From VYFG01 sp965204165 (GTDB taxonomy: Bacteria; Pseudomonadota; Gammaproteobacteria; Arenicellales; Poriferihabitantaceae): a stretch of DNA of 64,000 bases. The notes beneath the pieces were generated by a model. The model worked only from the letters and a program-made list of their open reading frames with translations. It was not told where the DNA came from and made no database searches. The stretch is taken from contig OZ241969.1 in the NCBI GenBank assembly GCA_965204165.1, positions 992,001 to 1,056,000 on the forward strand, written 5' to 3'. Position 1 is the first letter of the stretch, and each line of letters starts with the position of its first letter. The position numbers and the translations under genes are program-made. Of the stretch, positions 16,247 to 24,249 are shown in pieces.

Positions 16247-18724
16247 TCAGAATTTCATGTTGAGGGTTACGAAGAAGGTACGTCCCCAGCCGGCCGCGCG
16301 CGGCCCGTCGGCCGCGGAGGGATGCGTGGTATTGGTGGAAAGCTTCGCGTCGGTGACGTTGTACACACCCGCGGTCAATCGCGTGTTCTCGAGTCCCAAT
16401 GGCCTTGTCCAGTCGAACGTCAAGTCGTGGCCGGTCCAGGAAGGGAAACGTCCGTCGCCCCACCGGTTCTCAACCTCGTCGCGGTAGTTCACTGCCCAGT
16501 AGGCGGTGAGGTTGCCGCGCCCGGCCGAGGTCACGATGCGCACGGCGTTGCGCGGGAGCGGGTTCGGACGCTCATTGCCTGCGATACGCTCCTCGCTGCT
16601 GGTGACGTAGCGCCAGAACCCGCGCATTGCGACGAAGCCCCAGCCGGTCTCCTTGCGGGCTCCGAACCGGGTGTTGACGCCCGTGACCTCGGTCGCGACG
16701 ATGTTCGCGAACCGCTCGTGAATGGTGATATCCCCGGCCGCGCGCTCGATACAGCTGCCGCCGACACCCTGCCGGCACTCGGGATGGTTCAGCATCGCCC
16801 AGGTGGCGTAGTGCCGCCCCGGCAAATCCGAGGAACTGAGCCGGTACCAGTCGGCTACGAAATAGAACGGTCCCCTGCGGGCTTCAGCGCCGACGGAGAG
16901 ACGCTCCGATCCCGCAGGATCGAGCTCGGGGTTGCCAGTCGTGCTGCGCGTCACCTGCCGGTAATTCACCGTGTCGCACGTGCGCGGCGGCGGCCCGCTC
17001 TCCGGGATGCAACGGACATAGGGGTGGTCCTGCGATGCGGTGCTGTGCAGGTGGTGCATGGAGGGCGCCTGGTCACCCGTGCTCCACGACCCGCGCAGCG
17101 TTACGATGTCGCTCGGATGATATTCGGCCCCAAGGCGCCACGCGCGCAGCCCGCCGACATCGTCGTACTCGTCGGCCCGGGCCGCGGCCCGCACGTCCAC
17201 GGTGTCGGCTAGGGGCAGGGACGCCTCGGCGAAGGCTCCCGCCGCTTCCCGCTCGCCGGCGTAGCTGGTGCCGCCCGACCCGAGCACCCCGTTCACGTCG
17301 CGGGTCCGGCCGTCCCCTGCCCGGAACGCCAGAAGCCGATGGGCCTCCACATCGGAGAGTTCAACCCCCGCGGTCCATGCCGCGCGGCGCCCGCCGATGT
17401 CCGGCCCGGCGCCCTCAAGCGCGAAACGCGCGCCCAGATACCGTGAGCGGAGGTCCTCCTCCTCATGCAGACTGCTTCTCTCGATCGCCCTCAGGTGGTC
17501 CGGTTCCATCGACAGCGGGTCAGCCAGGTCATACCTTCCGGCCTCGATCTCCTGCCGGATGATCTCGGCGTCCACGAAGGTATCCCCCTCCACCTGGCCG
17601 TCGAACCTGTAGGCGCTGATGCTGGCGTCGTAGCCGAGGCCCCCGGCGAGCCGGCCCCTGACGCTTGCCGAGACGTCGTAGTCCTCGGTGCTCGACCTCC
17701 AGTCCCGGTTGCCATGGCCGATGAAGCGGTGCCCGATCGAGAGGATGTCCTCTGCCGTCGCCTCGAACGCCGGGTCGGCGTCGCGCGCCGATGCGTTGAT
17801 TGCGTCGAGCAGGGCTCTGCTTGGTGTGACGGAGAAGACATCGACCGACGGTGCGTAACGGAACGCCGAGCGTCCGTGCGTTACGGTTGCGTCCATGTGG
17901 AGCTCGGCATCCTCTCCGAGCGGGTGGCTGAGGTTCAGGACTGCATTCTGCTGGTCATATCTGGCGCTGTCCCACCAGAAGTTGCCGTAGGCGAACCCGC
18001 AACCCTTGTCGCCCGAGTCGGTCCCCGGCGGGTTGCTGAGGGGGCCGGTGTAGCCGTGCGCCCGGTCGCACCGGCCAAGCGGAACGGCTCTCAGTTTTTT
18101 CGTAATGGGGTTGCGGACATAGACCGTGTTGCCGCCGACACTCACGTTTTTCGCATCGGCAAAGCTCCCGCCGTCCACCCACTCCGAACGGCTGTGCTCG
18201 CGGGTGCTGCCGACAATCTCCTTGCGGTCGAGGATGTCGACACCGACGGTCATATGTCCGCCGGAACCGATCGCGCTGCCCCATACGACGCTGCCCTGAC
18301 GCGCGTCCCCGCCGTCACGGGCCGGCATCCGCGCGACGGTGCGCACATCGAATCCGTCCAAATCCTTCCTCAGCACAAGGTTGAATGCACCGCGTACCGC
18401 GGCGTGGCCGCCAATCGTCCCCAGGCTCTCGGCTCTCAACACCTCGATGCGCTCGACCGCCGACAGCGGAAGGGAGTCCAGATTGTCCCCGGTCGTCGCG
18501 TAGGGCCGTCCGTTCACCAGAACGAGCAGGTTGCGCCCGCCGGTGAAGAAATAGCGGATGATCCCAGTATCGAGCATCTCGCCGAACGTCTGGGCGCCGG
18601 ACCGCTCAATGAAGCCGCGGTCGTACTCGGCGATGATCTGCGGGGCTGGCGCCAGCGTGCCGGCATGGACCTGGGCCAACGCGAGCAGGGTGGTTGCGGC
18701 GAGCGCCATGCGGATTTTTCTCAT
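16247..18724 (-). CDS. TonB-dependent outer-membrane receptor
   Basis: Encodes 825 residues from ATG at 18724, chosen because GGGGG lies 8 nt upstream and a Sec signal peptide follows (MRKIRMALAATTLLALA). The plug domain occupies roughly residues 40-140 (RNLLVLVNGRP, LPLSAVERIEVLRA, RGAFNLVLRK). The rest is a 22-strand-type barrel ending in the aromatic FVTLNMKF expected of outer-membrane proteins. The receptor imports a ligand, usually a siderophore, cobalamin or glycan, using TonB energy; the substrate cannot be read from sequence. It appears monocistronic, and no TonB box is obvious at the mature N-terminus. Confidence 0.88.
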   Translation of the reverse strand: MRKIRMALAATTLLALAQVHAGTLAPAPQIIAEYDRGFIERSGAQTFGEMLDTGIIRYFFTGGRNLLVLVNGRPYATTGDNLDSLPLSAVERIEVLRAESLGTIGGHAAVRGAFNLVLRKDLDGFDVRTVARMPARDGGDARQGSVVWGSAIGSGGHMTVGVDILDRKEIVGSTREHSRSEWVDGGSFADAKNVSVGGNTVYVRNPITKKLRAVPLGRCDRAHGYTGPLSNPPGTDSGDKGCGFAYGNFWWDSARYDQQNAVLNLSHPLGEDAELHMDATVTHGRSAFRYAPSVDVFSVTPSRALLDAINASARDADPAFEATAEDILSIGHRFIGHGNRDWRSSTEDYDVSASVRGRLAGGLGYDASISAYRFDGQVEGDTFVDAEIIRQEIEAGRYDLADPLSMEPDHLRAIERSSLHEEEDLRSRYLGARFALEGAGPDIGGRRAAWTAGVELSDVEAHRLLAFRAGDGRTRDVNGVLGSGGTSYAGEREAAGAFAEASLPLADTVDVRAAARADEYDDVGGLRAWRLGAEYHPSDIVTLRGSWSTGDQAPSMHHLHSTASQDHPYVRCIPESGPPPRTCDTVNYRQVTRSTTGNPELDPAGSERLSVGAEARRGPFYFVADWYRLSSSDLPGRHYATWAMLNHPECRQGVGGSCIERAAGDITIHERFANIVATEVTGVNTRFGARKETGWGFVAMRGFWRYVTSSEERIAGNERPNPLPRNAVRIVTSAGRGNLTAYWAVNYRDEVENRWGDGRFPSWTGHDLTFDWTRPLGLENTRLTAGVYNVTDAKLSTNTTHPSAADGPRAAGWGRTFFVTLNMKF

Positions 18725-18888
18725 TGTGGATACCCCCATTGTTATCTTCCGCCTTGTTTGAGAACAGATTTCCCGGATTGTCCTGCGTATCGGTCGCCTG
18801 ACGACGTGAAACGTTTCCAAGTGTAATCCAGCAGCTGTGGCACATCCAACCCCAGGCAGCCAGGGCGCGTGCTATACTCGATCCACGA

Positions 18889-18963
18889 GGTCAGCCAAGA
18901 TACTTCATTGCATTTGGAGACCCCTCGCCGGCGAAGACCGCGGGGGTTTTTTTCGGCGTTCCT
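18889..18963 (+). repeat. 75-bp direct repeat, copy 1, containing a terminator
   Basis: Matches 22207-22281 at 73 of 75 positions, same orientation. The repeat begins GGTCAGCCAAGA and ends with the terminator hairpin and CGGCGTTCCT. The extended -10 just upstream of this copy could start a transcript of about 80 nt that stops within the repeat. Confidence 0.8.
18920..18953 (+). terminator. Intrinsic terminator within the 75-bp repeat, copy 1
   Basis: Stem ACCCC(T)CGC / GCGGGGGT, eight pairs with one bulged T, loop of 11 nt, followed by a run of seven T. Confidence 0.8.
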
Positions 18964-19145
18964 CTCATCCGATGCCTTCGTGACCACTCCTATATAGTCC
19001 ACAAAATGCGGCAACAGCTTTGACGGGTGTATTTCATCCGGCGACGGCACCATGCGGGAAACCACGGGCAATCATGCAGCAACCGACAGCGTCGGATGCA
19101 CTCGGGCGGGACTCGGCCTAAAGCGTTGAGCCCGTTTACTTTCGT

Positions 19146-20336
19146 GTGTCCGTCCCTGTCCTCAAGAATTCCGGGAAATTGGAGTTAGCACCTTCCGCAT
19201 ACGCTGAAAGCCACGCGAAAGCAAGCTCCATGGGCATGGGCGCGCGTGCTGAGAATTACATCCGGCATACGACGATCGGAGACCCCGTGCTCGACCCGGT
19301 CATGGAGGAGCTATCCGCCATGCCTCCCGTCGACCTGCACCGATTCATCGGGGCGGGCGTCGAGCAGCAGCCCGACATTCTTCGCAGGGCGCCGCAGGTG
19401 CTGCGGGATTTCTTCGATCATCTGGAAGATCCTCCGTGGCTTGACCGCGAGGCGTTCAAGCCCGGGATCCGCGCGTTCAGCACCAACGCGGACCTGATGC
19501 TCGTGGCCTTCGTTGCGGGCGTGCTGGTGGAAGGGTTTTCGACGCTGATCGCAAAATCGTTCAACACCACCAAGCGGGTGGCGGCCACCAAGCGACGGCT
19601 GCAGCAGAACAACCGGCAGTTGGTGGAAATTTTCTTCCCCGGCGGATTGGACCGGGACGGCGACGGCTGGAAGCTGTCCACGCGCGTGCGGTTCGTGCAT
19701 TGCCGCATCAGGACGCTCCTGGCGCAGTCGGACGTATGGGACGAGGACGCCTGGGGCACGCCGGTCAGCGCGGCGCACCTGGGGCTGGCGATCGCGGTTT
19801 TCTCCAAGCGCCTGCTGGATTACTCGATGAAGGTGGGCGCGACATACACGCCCGAGGAAAAGGCGGGCGTGCTCGCCGTGTGGCGCTACGCCGGCCACCT
19901 GATGGGGATACCGGATTCGATCCTGTATGCCGACGGGGAGGAAGCCGAATCCATCTACACGGTCGGCTTCCTGTGCGAACCGCCGCCCGACCGGGATTCC
20001 GTGGAAGTGGCGAATGCGCTGATCAAGTCCATTCCGTCGGTGGCGGGCATCACGGACCCGACCGAAAAAAGGAAAACGACGGCATTGGCCTTCAAGCTTT
20101 CGCGCGCACTCATTGGAAACAGGCTTGCCAATCAGTACCAGTATCCATGGAGCCCGACGATCGGAACGCTGTTTCTGTTTCGGCTGAAACAGTACCTGCA
20201 ACGCAGGGCCAAGAATACCCAGTTGCTCCGATTCGGAAATTTCTCTCAGCTTCTGGACATTTCCGTGTATGACGAGGGAGGCCTCAGCTACAGGATGCCA
20301 AACCACGTCCATGCCTCGAAGTCGGCCGACTGGTGA
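19146..20336 (+). CDS. Oxygenase, MpaB / rubber oxygenase (DUF2236) family, second copy
   Basis: Encodes 396 residues from a GTG start. The start is supported because the N-terminal LAPSAYAESHAKA aligns with VPSAYLDGYARA of the paralogue at 7557-8744; no strong ribosome-binding site is visible. Shared family blocks are NYIRHTTIGDP, APQVLRDF, LQQNNRQLVE, TRVRFVHCRIRTLL (probable heme-ligand His near 185), CEPPPD and SYRMPNHV. The next coding material downstream is a stump of an MMPL transporter, so the gene order echoes the first cluster (oxygenase, then transporter). A lipid or isoprenoid substrate is plausible by family only. Confidence 0.8.
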   Translation: MSVPVLKNSGKLELAPSAYAESHAKASSMGMGARAENYIRHTTIGDPVLDPVMEELSAMPPVDLHRFIGAGVEQQPDILRRAPQVLRDFFDHLEDPPWLDREAFKPGIRAFSTNADLMLVAFVAGVLVEGFSTLIAKSFNTTKRVAATKRRLQQNNRQLVEIFFPGGLDRDGDGWKLSTRVRFVHCRIRTLLAQSDVWDEDAWGTPVSAAHLGLAIAVFSKRLLDYSMKVGATYTPEEKAGVLAVWRYAGHLMGIPDSILYADGEEAESIYTVGFLCEPPPDRDSVEVANALIKSIPSVAGITDPTEKRKTTALAFKLSRALIGNRLANQYQYPWSPTIGTLFLFRLKQYLQRRAKNTQLLRFGNFSQLLDISVYDEGGLSYRMPNHVHASKSADW

Positions 20337-20411
20337 ACGATTGATGCGCGACGTTTCAACCCGGCGGCGCGCTGCGTCGCACGATGTACACGGCCGGGAA
20401 GGTCCTTGCCG

Positions 20412-20525
20412 ATGACGCCCGCTCAACTCGACCGCGCCTTCGACCTGACCCTCCGGCGGCCCTGGGTGACGGTGGCGCTGGCGTCGTTCTTCCTGCGGTC
20501 TGCCCCGCGATCCGGCCGGAACTGA
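20412..20525 (+). pseudogene. N-terminal stump of an MMPL transporter
   Basis: An ATG at 20412 starts MTPAQLDRAF, DLTLRRPWVTVALASFF, the characteristic first membrane segment of MMPL/HpnN-like transporters. After about 30 residues the frame leaves the family and soon stops. More than 700 codons have been lost. It lies 76 nt after the MpaB-like gene and just before the TPR gene, so all three probably formed one operon. Confidence 0.6.
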
Positions 20526-20529
20526 GACC

Positions 20530-21288
20530 GTGATTCGTCCGGGTCATGCGATCGGCTTCCTGGTCTGCTGCTGCATGGCTTTGGAAAACTCCTTGGCGTC
20601 GGCCGACACCCGGTCCATCGACGAGGTCCGGGCGGCCTACGCGGCGGGGCGGTTCGCCGAGGCGGCCGGGATTGCCGAAGCGCTCCAGACCGCCGAAGGG
20701 TATGCATTGGCCGCGGAGTCGCTGACCATCCATGCCCACCACATCGCGGCGGATGGCGAGCGGGAGGCGCTGCTTGAGCGGGCTATCGGACTGGCGGAGA
20801 AGGCGGTGGACTCCGATCCCGGCAATGCGGACGCCTATCTGCAGATGGCCCGCGCGATGGGTCGGCACGCACAGTCGATCGGCGCGGTCAGGTCGACTGG
20901 CCGGGGCTATGGGAAGCGGATTCGTGAGGCGGCCGAGACAGCCCTGGGGCTCGAACCCGAAATGGCCGCGGCACATCTCAGCCTGGGTCTGTGGAATGCG
21001 GAAGTGGTCGCTGCGTTGGGTCCTCTCATGGCGCGCCTGGTCTACGGCGCCCGCAAAAGGAATGCCCTCGCTGCCTTCGAACGCGCCCTCAAGCTTGCTC
21101 CCCACGCGAAAGCCGTACCTCTGGAATATGCGTTCGGACTGCTGGCCCTGGGTGGCGGAGATTACCGCAAAAGGGCGGCAGAGCTTCTGGAGCGCACTAT
21201 CCGGATGCCGGTGAAGGATGCTTATGATCGCCTGCTCCACGAACAGGCAGTCGAGCGGCTCAAGGCCCTGGAATCATCTGGCGGCTGA
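20530..21288 (+). CDS. TPR-repeat periplasmic protein
   Basis: Encodes 252 residues. A hydrophobic N-terminus (HAIGFLVCCCMALENSLASA) looks like a signal peptide. It is followed by helical repeats of tetratricopeptide type, for example LLERAIGLAEKAVDSDPGNA and AAETALGLEPEMAAAHLSLG. Such proteins act as scaffolds. Its gene follows the MMPL stump directly, so it may have been the periplasmic partner of that transporter. The repeat region is complete and no frameshift is visible. Confidence 0.7.
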   Translation: MIRPGHAIGFLVCCCMALENSLASADTRSIDEVRAAYAAGRFAEAAGIAEALQTAEGYALAAESLTIHAHHIAADGEREALLERAIGLAEKAVDSDPGNADAYLQMARAMGRHAQSIGAVRSTGRGYGKRIREAAETALGLEPEMAAAHLSLGLWNAEVVAALGPLMARLVYGARKRNALAAFERALKLAPHAKAVPLEYAFGLLALGGGDYRKRAAELLERTIRMPVKDAYDRLLHEQAVERLKALESSGG

Positions 21289-21477
21289 GTACCGTGCGGC
21301 CCCTGCCCCATTCGGTGGTGCCGACTCGCACCGCTTCGGTACCGGGAGTTGAAAAGTGGTTCTGTGCCCGTTTCCCGTCCAGGGTGCGGCAGGAAGATCT
21401 TCACCCAACAGAAAACGAACCGGAATAATCCACACCATCACTGCGCAGACATCCCCCAATACCGGGGTTGGCCGGAA

Positions 21478-21951
21478 ATGACAATGACTCCTGCCACCGA
21501 CATCCCCACGGTAACAGAAGAAATTCTGGTCCTTCTGCTGGATGACGAACGTGGAGTCCCGGTGCCGGTTCCGCGCAGCCACATGGCCTGCGTGTTCGCC
21601 GGGGCCGTCCTGATGGACCTGGCGTTCGTCAACCAGATTGATACGGACCTCGAGAGCCTGATGGTCATCGACCGGACGCCGACCGGAATTTTCATGCTCG
21701 ATCACGCACTGGAGAAGATCGCCGCACGGAAGGAAACCGCCGACGCGCGCGCCTGGATCCGGGTGCTCTCGTCGGAAGATGCCGCCATGATCTTCGAACA
21801 AACACATATCAGGCTTGTCGAGCATCGGATACTGACGCTTCGGGAGGGTGGTTTTCGTGCGGCCTTCTGGCGCCCGCATCGTGTTCCGGCCCGGCTTGAG
21901 TCGGTCATGGGAATGCGTTTTCTGTCTTGGGATGCTTGCCCGAGAACATAG
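21478..21951 (+). CDS. GPP34 (GOLPH3/Vps74)-like protein, C-terminally truncated
   Basis: From ATG at 21478 the product is 157 residues. It starts TVTEEILVLLLDDERG and contains VFAGAVLMDLAFVNQI and LVEHRILTLREGG, the hallmark order of the GPP34 helical fold. In eukaryotes the family binds phosphatidylinositol-4-phosphate; bacterial members are usually 210-230 residues and have unknown roles. Here, after the RILTLREGG block, the sequence turns to Arg/Pro-rich composition and stops, so the last third is missing, probably after a frameshift. It is the last gene before the second 75-bp repeat. Confidence 0.6.
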   Translation: MTMTPATDIPTVTEEILVLLLDDERGVPVPVPRSHMACVFAGAVLMDLAFVNQIDTDLESLMVIDRTPTGIFMLDHALEKIAARKETADARAWIRVLSSEDAAMIFEQTHIRLVEHRILTLREGGFRAAFWRPHRVPARLESVMGMRFLSWDACPRT

Positions 21952-22206
21952 AAAAACCACAGTCAGGCGGGAACCGGCAGGAGCAATACATGTGATGTCC
22001 AACAAGGCTGGCATCGCCGTCTATATCAGGTCAGGGATCACTGATTTGTCTCTACGTTGCCAACACGCGACCCCGGTGCACAATCGCAGGCGTTCGTACC
22101 CTGGTGCCGTCGCGTTGTGGATCACGGGATTTGGCCGTAATCAGAACGAAATCGGCGTAAATACAACCAAAGGCCGTCAGGGCGCATGTTAGTCTTCATC
22201 CGCCTT
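21952..22206. other. Intergenic stretch, possible diverged repeat
   Basis: No gene seen. The sequence around 22107-22150 (GTGCCGTCGCGTTGTGGATC...) loosely resembles module 1 of the dispersed repeat at 10769 and 15628, but with many differences. Confidence 0.3.
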
Positions 22207-22281
22207 GGTCAGCCAAGGTACTTCATTGCATTTGGAGACCCCTCGCCGGTGAAGACCGCGGGGGTTTTTTTCGGCGTTCCT
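22207..22281 (+). repeat. 75-bp direct repeat, copy 2, containing a terminator
   Basis: Near-identical to 18889-18963, differing at two positions. Together the copies bracket 3.3 kb holding the second MpaB-like cluster. The terminator hairpin is at 22238-22271. Confidence 0.8.
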
Positions 22282-22365
22282 TTTCCCGGACGATCTGCCG
22301 CTCTGGTATAATCGCGCCCGCTCCGGATCGACTGCCGGGGCGATTTTTTTCTGATCGAAATTACC

Positions 22366-22400
22366 GCCCCGCAGGCAACCTCGCTTCGCGGGGCTTTTTT
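22366..22400 (+). terminator. Intrinsic terminator
   Basis: Perfect 7-bp stem GCCCCGC / GCGGGGC followed by six T. Confidence 0.75.
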
Positions 22401-22635
22401 CTTCCCACGCGCCGTTCGGGTTTTCCGGCCACGGCAGGAACTGCCGGGGTTCTGCTACAATCGTCCCGCGTCCGGCCTGCCGTCAGCCCTTTCTCCGAGG
22501 GATACCCACAGGGGCGGCATCGCCGGGCGCACAGGAAATCACCGGCCCGGCTGTTTTCCATCATCTCCACCGGTCTTCGTGGTAGACTCCGCCCGCCCCC
22601 AAGGGGGCGATTTGGATTTGACGATTTGGATATAC

Positions 22636-22663
22636 CCGCCGGGCAACCCCCGGCGGTCTTTTT
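22636..22663 (+). terminator. Intrinsic terminator
   Basis: Stem CCGCCGGG / CCCGGCGG with a short loop, followed by TCTTTTT. It lies just beyond the 3' end of the broken LysR gene on the opposite strand and could serve either direction only partly. Confidence 0.65.
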
Positions 22664-22683
22664 CAGCTTCCGGCGCGGCCCGG

Positions 22684-23618
22684 TTACACCCCTCCACTGC
22701 GTAGAGGGTCATCGCTGGCCGACCTCTTCCCTTCCCGTCCCCTGGCCATGGCGCCGACCATGACCATGACCCACGAGCACGGGCCGGTCCACGACCGTCC
22801 CTGACGGCACGGCGCGCCCCGCCAACCGGCCGGTTCGTATCGGTTGGCCAGGGCCCGCCCGGGTTCTCTCAGACCCCCGGGCGCCGTCCGCCAGGGCTGG
22901 GGCTGCGGATGCCCCACAGTCTCGAACCAGTCGTCCCACGCCGCCCAGCCGAGGGTCGGCCACGCGAAACTGGGAAACGGCAGCTTACCCCACTCCTTGA
23001 CGGGACGGGCAAGAACCTGCGAGTGGGTCGCCGCGAAGTCGGGCGAACACACCGCCGCGATCGCCTCGGGAAAGACCACGAACTCGTCCCCGGGCAGCCC
23101 ATCGACGCTGTGATAGCTCGCGATGAGATCGATCCTGTCGGTCTCCACCACGTTCGGGCGGTACAGGTAGTCGTTCTCGCAATGCAGGAGGCGGATGGCC
23201 GCATCCTCGCCGAGCGTCCGGTGCAGGGCGTCGAGCCGCGGGCTCAGGAACAGTTCCGAGGTGGCCCCCCGCAGGCGATGACGATCCGGCGATCGTCCGC
23301 GAGGCCCGCGGCCGTGAGCGCTCCAGCGGCGATGCGCTCCAGGCAGATGGCGACGGTGCGATGGAAGACCTCCCCCGCCGGCGTGAGCAAGATGGCTCGG
23401 TGGCCGCGTTCGAACAGCCGGGTCCCGAGCTGACACTCCAGTTCGGCGATGGCGCGGCTGACGGCCGGCTGCGAGGTGCCGAGTTCCACGGCGGCGGCGC
23501 TGAAGCTCAGGTGCCGCGCGGCGCTCTCGAATACGCGCAGGGCGTTCATCCGGGGCAGCGGGTTCCGGGGCGGCGTCGGCGTATCGGAACCGGTATCGGT
23601 TTCGGGGGATTTCGGCAT
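22684..23618 (-). pseudogene. LysR-family transcriptional regulator with frameshift(s)
   Basis: The N-terminal frame (23618-23244) gives the LysR helix-turn-helix: LRVFESAARHLSFSAAAVEL, QPAVSRAIAELE, TRLFERGHRAILLTPAG, typical of the GcvA subgroup. The effector-binding domain continues in another frame from about 23265 (ATSELFLSPRL, AIRLLHCENDYLYRP). The switch falls at a run of six G in the coding strand; a seventh G would restore the frame. A second frame change seems to occur near 22890, where the C-terminal part loses resemblance. The gene is divergent from a truncated ORF at 23741. Confidence 0.7.
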
Positions 23619-23740
23619 CTCACATCATGGTATGCAATGAGGGTCTGAATCCATCGGAATAGTGTGCCGGGCTGTACGCAACCTGATGGTGACAATGATG
23701 TACTTCATCAAGTCTCTACATAATTGGAGGTACATGAACC

Positions 23741-23845
23741 ATGACCGCCGACTCCTGGAGCAAATCCGGCGTCGTGGAATGGACGGCCCTTCCCGAAGAC
23801 GATGGGGAACATCTGCGCACCCCGTTCCGGATCCTAGCCGCGACT
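23741..23845 (+). pseudogene. Truncated 5' end of an unidentified gene divergent from LysR
   Basis: The ATG at 23741 has TGGAGG about 10 nt upstream and opens MTADSWSKSGVVEWTALPED, then GEHLRTPFRILA. This composition looks like a genuine protein N-terminus, but after roughly 35 codons the sequence runs into the 3' end of an oppositely oriented autotransporter remnant. By position it was probably the target of the LysR regulator. I do not recognise the family. Confidence 0.4.
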
Positions 23846-23849
23846 GCGG

Positions 23850-24160
23850 TCACCACCGCGCGGTGAGCCGGAATCCGATGCCGTGCTCCGGGGCGCCGTC
23901 GTCCCCGGTCTCGCGCCGGCTCGCTTCCAGGGAGAACCGGTACGAGCCGGTCTCCGCCGGGCGGGTGAGCCGCCAGCCGAGCCGGTAGGGCTGTTCGGTC
24001 TCCGAATAGCCGAACCCGGCATAGGGCGTACCGGTGAAGGCGCCACCGAACGCCGGCAGGCCATGGCCCACCTCCACGTCGAGACGCCCCAAGGGTTCAG
24101 CGCCGCCGTTTGCGGGCGCGAAGTCCGCGGGGTCCCGAGGCACCCCGTGCCGCCCGCGCC
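23850..24160 (-). pseudogene. C-terminal beta-barrel remnant of an autotransporter
   Basis: The frame ends GRLDVEVGHGLPAFGG, FTGTPYAGFGYSE, YRLGWRLT, RFSLEASRRE, EHGIGFRLTARW. Alternating hydrophobic strands and the final aromatic residue fit the last strands of an outer-membrane barrel. Upstream of about 24160 the frame loses this character. It is a leftover of another autotransporter-like gene, placed directly after the complete S8 autotransporter. Confidence 0.55.
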
Positions 24161-24249
24161 GCTGCCGAAGGCAGCCGCGAACGAGAACCGGGGATCGCCC
24201 ACCCGAACCGCTATTCCGGCAACAGGCTGTTGATTCCGGCGTGCCCAAA

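Larger units (their letters stand above)
18725..19145. other. Intergenic region with promoter/terminator repeat
   Basis: This stretch holds the receptor's upstream region on one side and the 75-bp repeat with its terminator (18889-18963). An extended -10-like TGCTATACT lies at about 18870-18878, just before the repeat. Nothing else was recognised before the MpaB-like gene at 19146. Confidence 0.5.
22284..22663 (+). promoter_or_regulatory. Array of extended -10 sequences each followed by a GC hairpin
   Basis: Extended -10-like sequences are TGGTATAAT (22304-22312), TGCTACAAT (about 22453-22461) and TGGTAGACT (about 22580-22588). They are followed by hairpins at 22311-22350 (CCGGGGCGA then seven T), 22366-22400, about 22595-22608 and 22636-22663. 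No ORF of note is present. The modules share the order -10, then CG-C-CC-rich sequence, then hairpin. They could make very short RNAs or be relics of tRNA or leader regions. -35 elements are weak. Confidence 0.45.
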
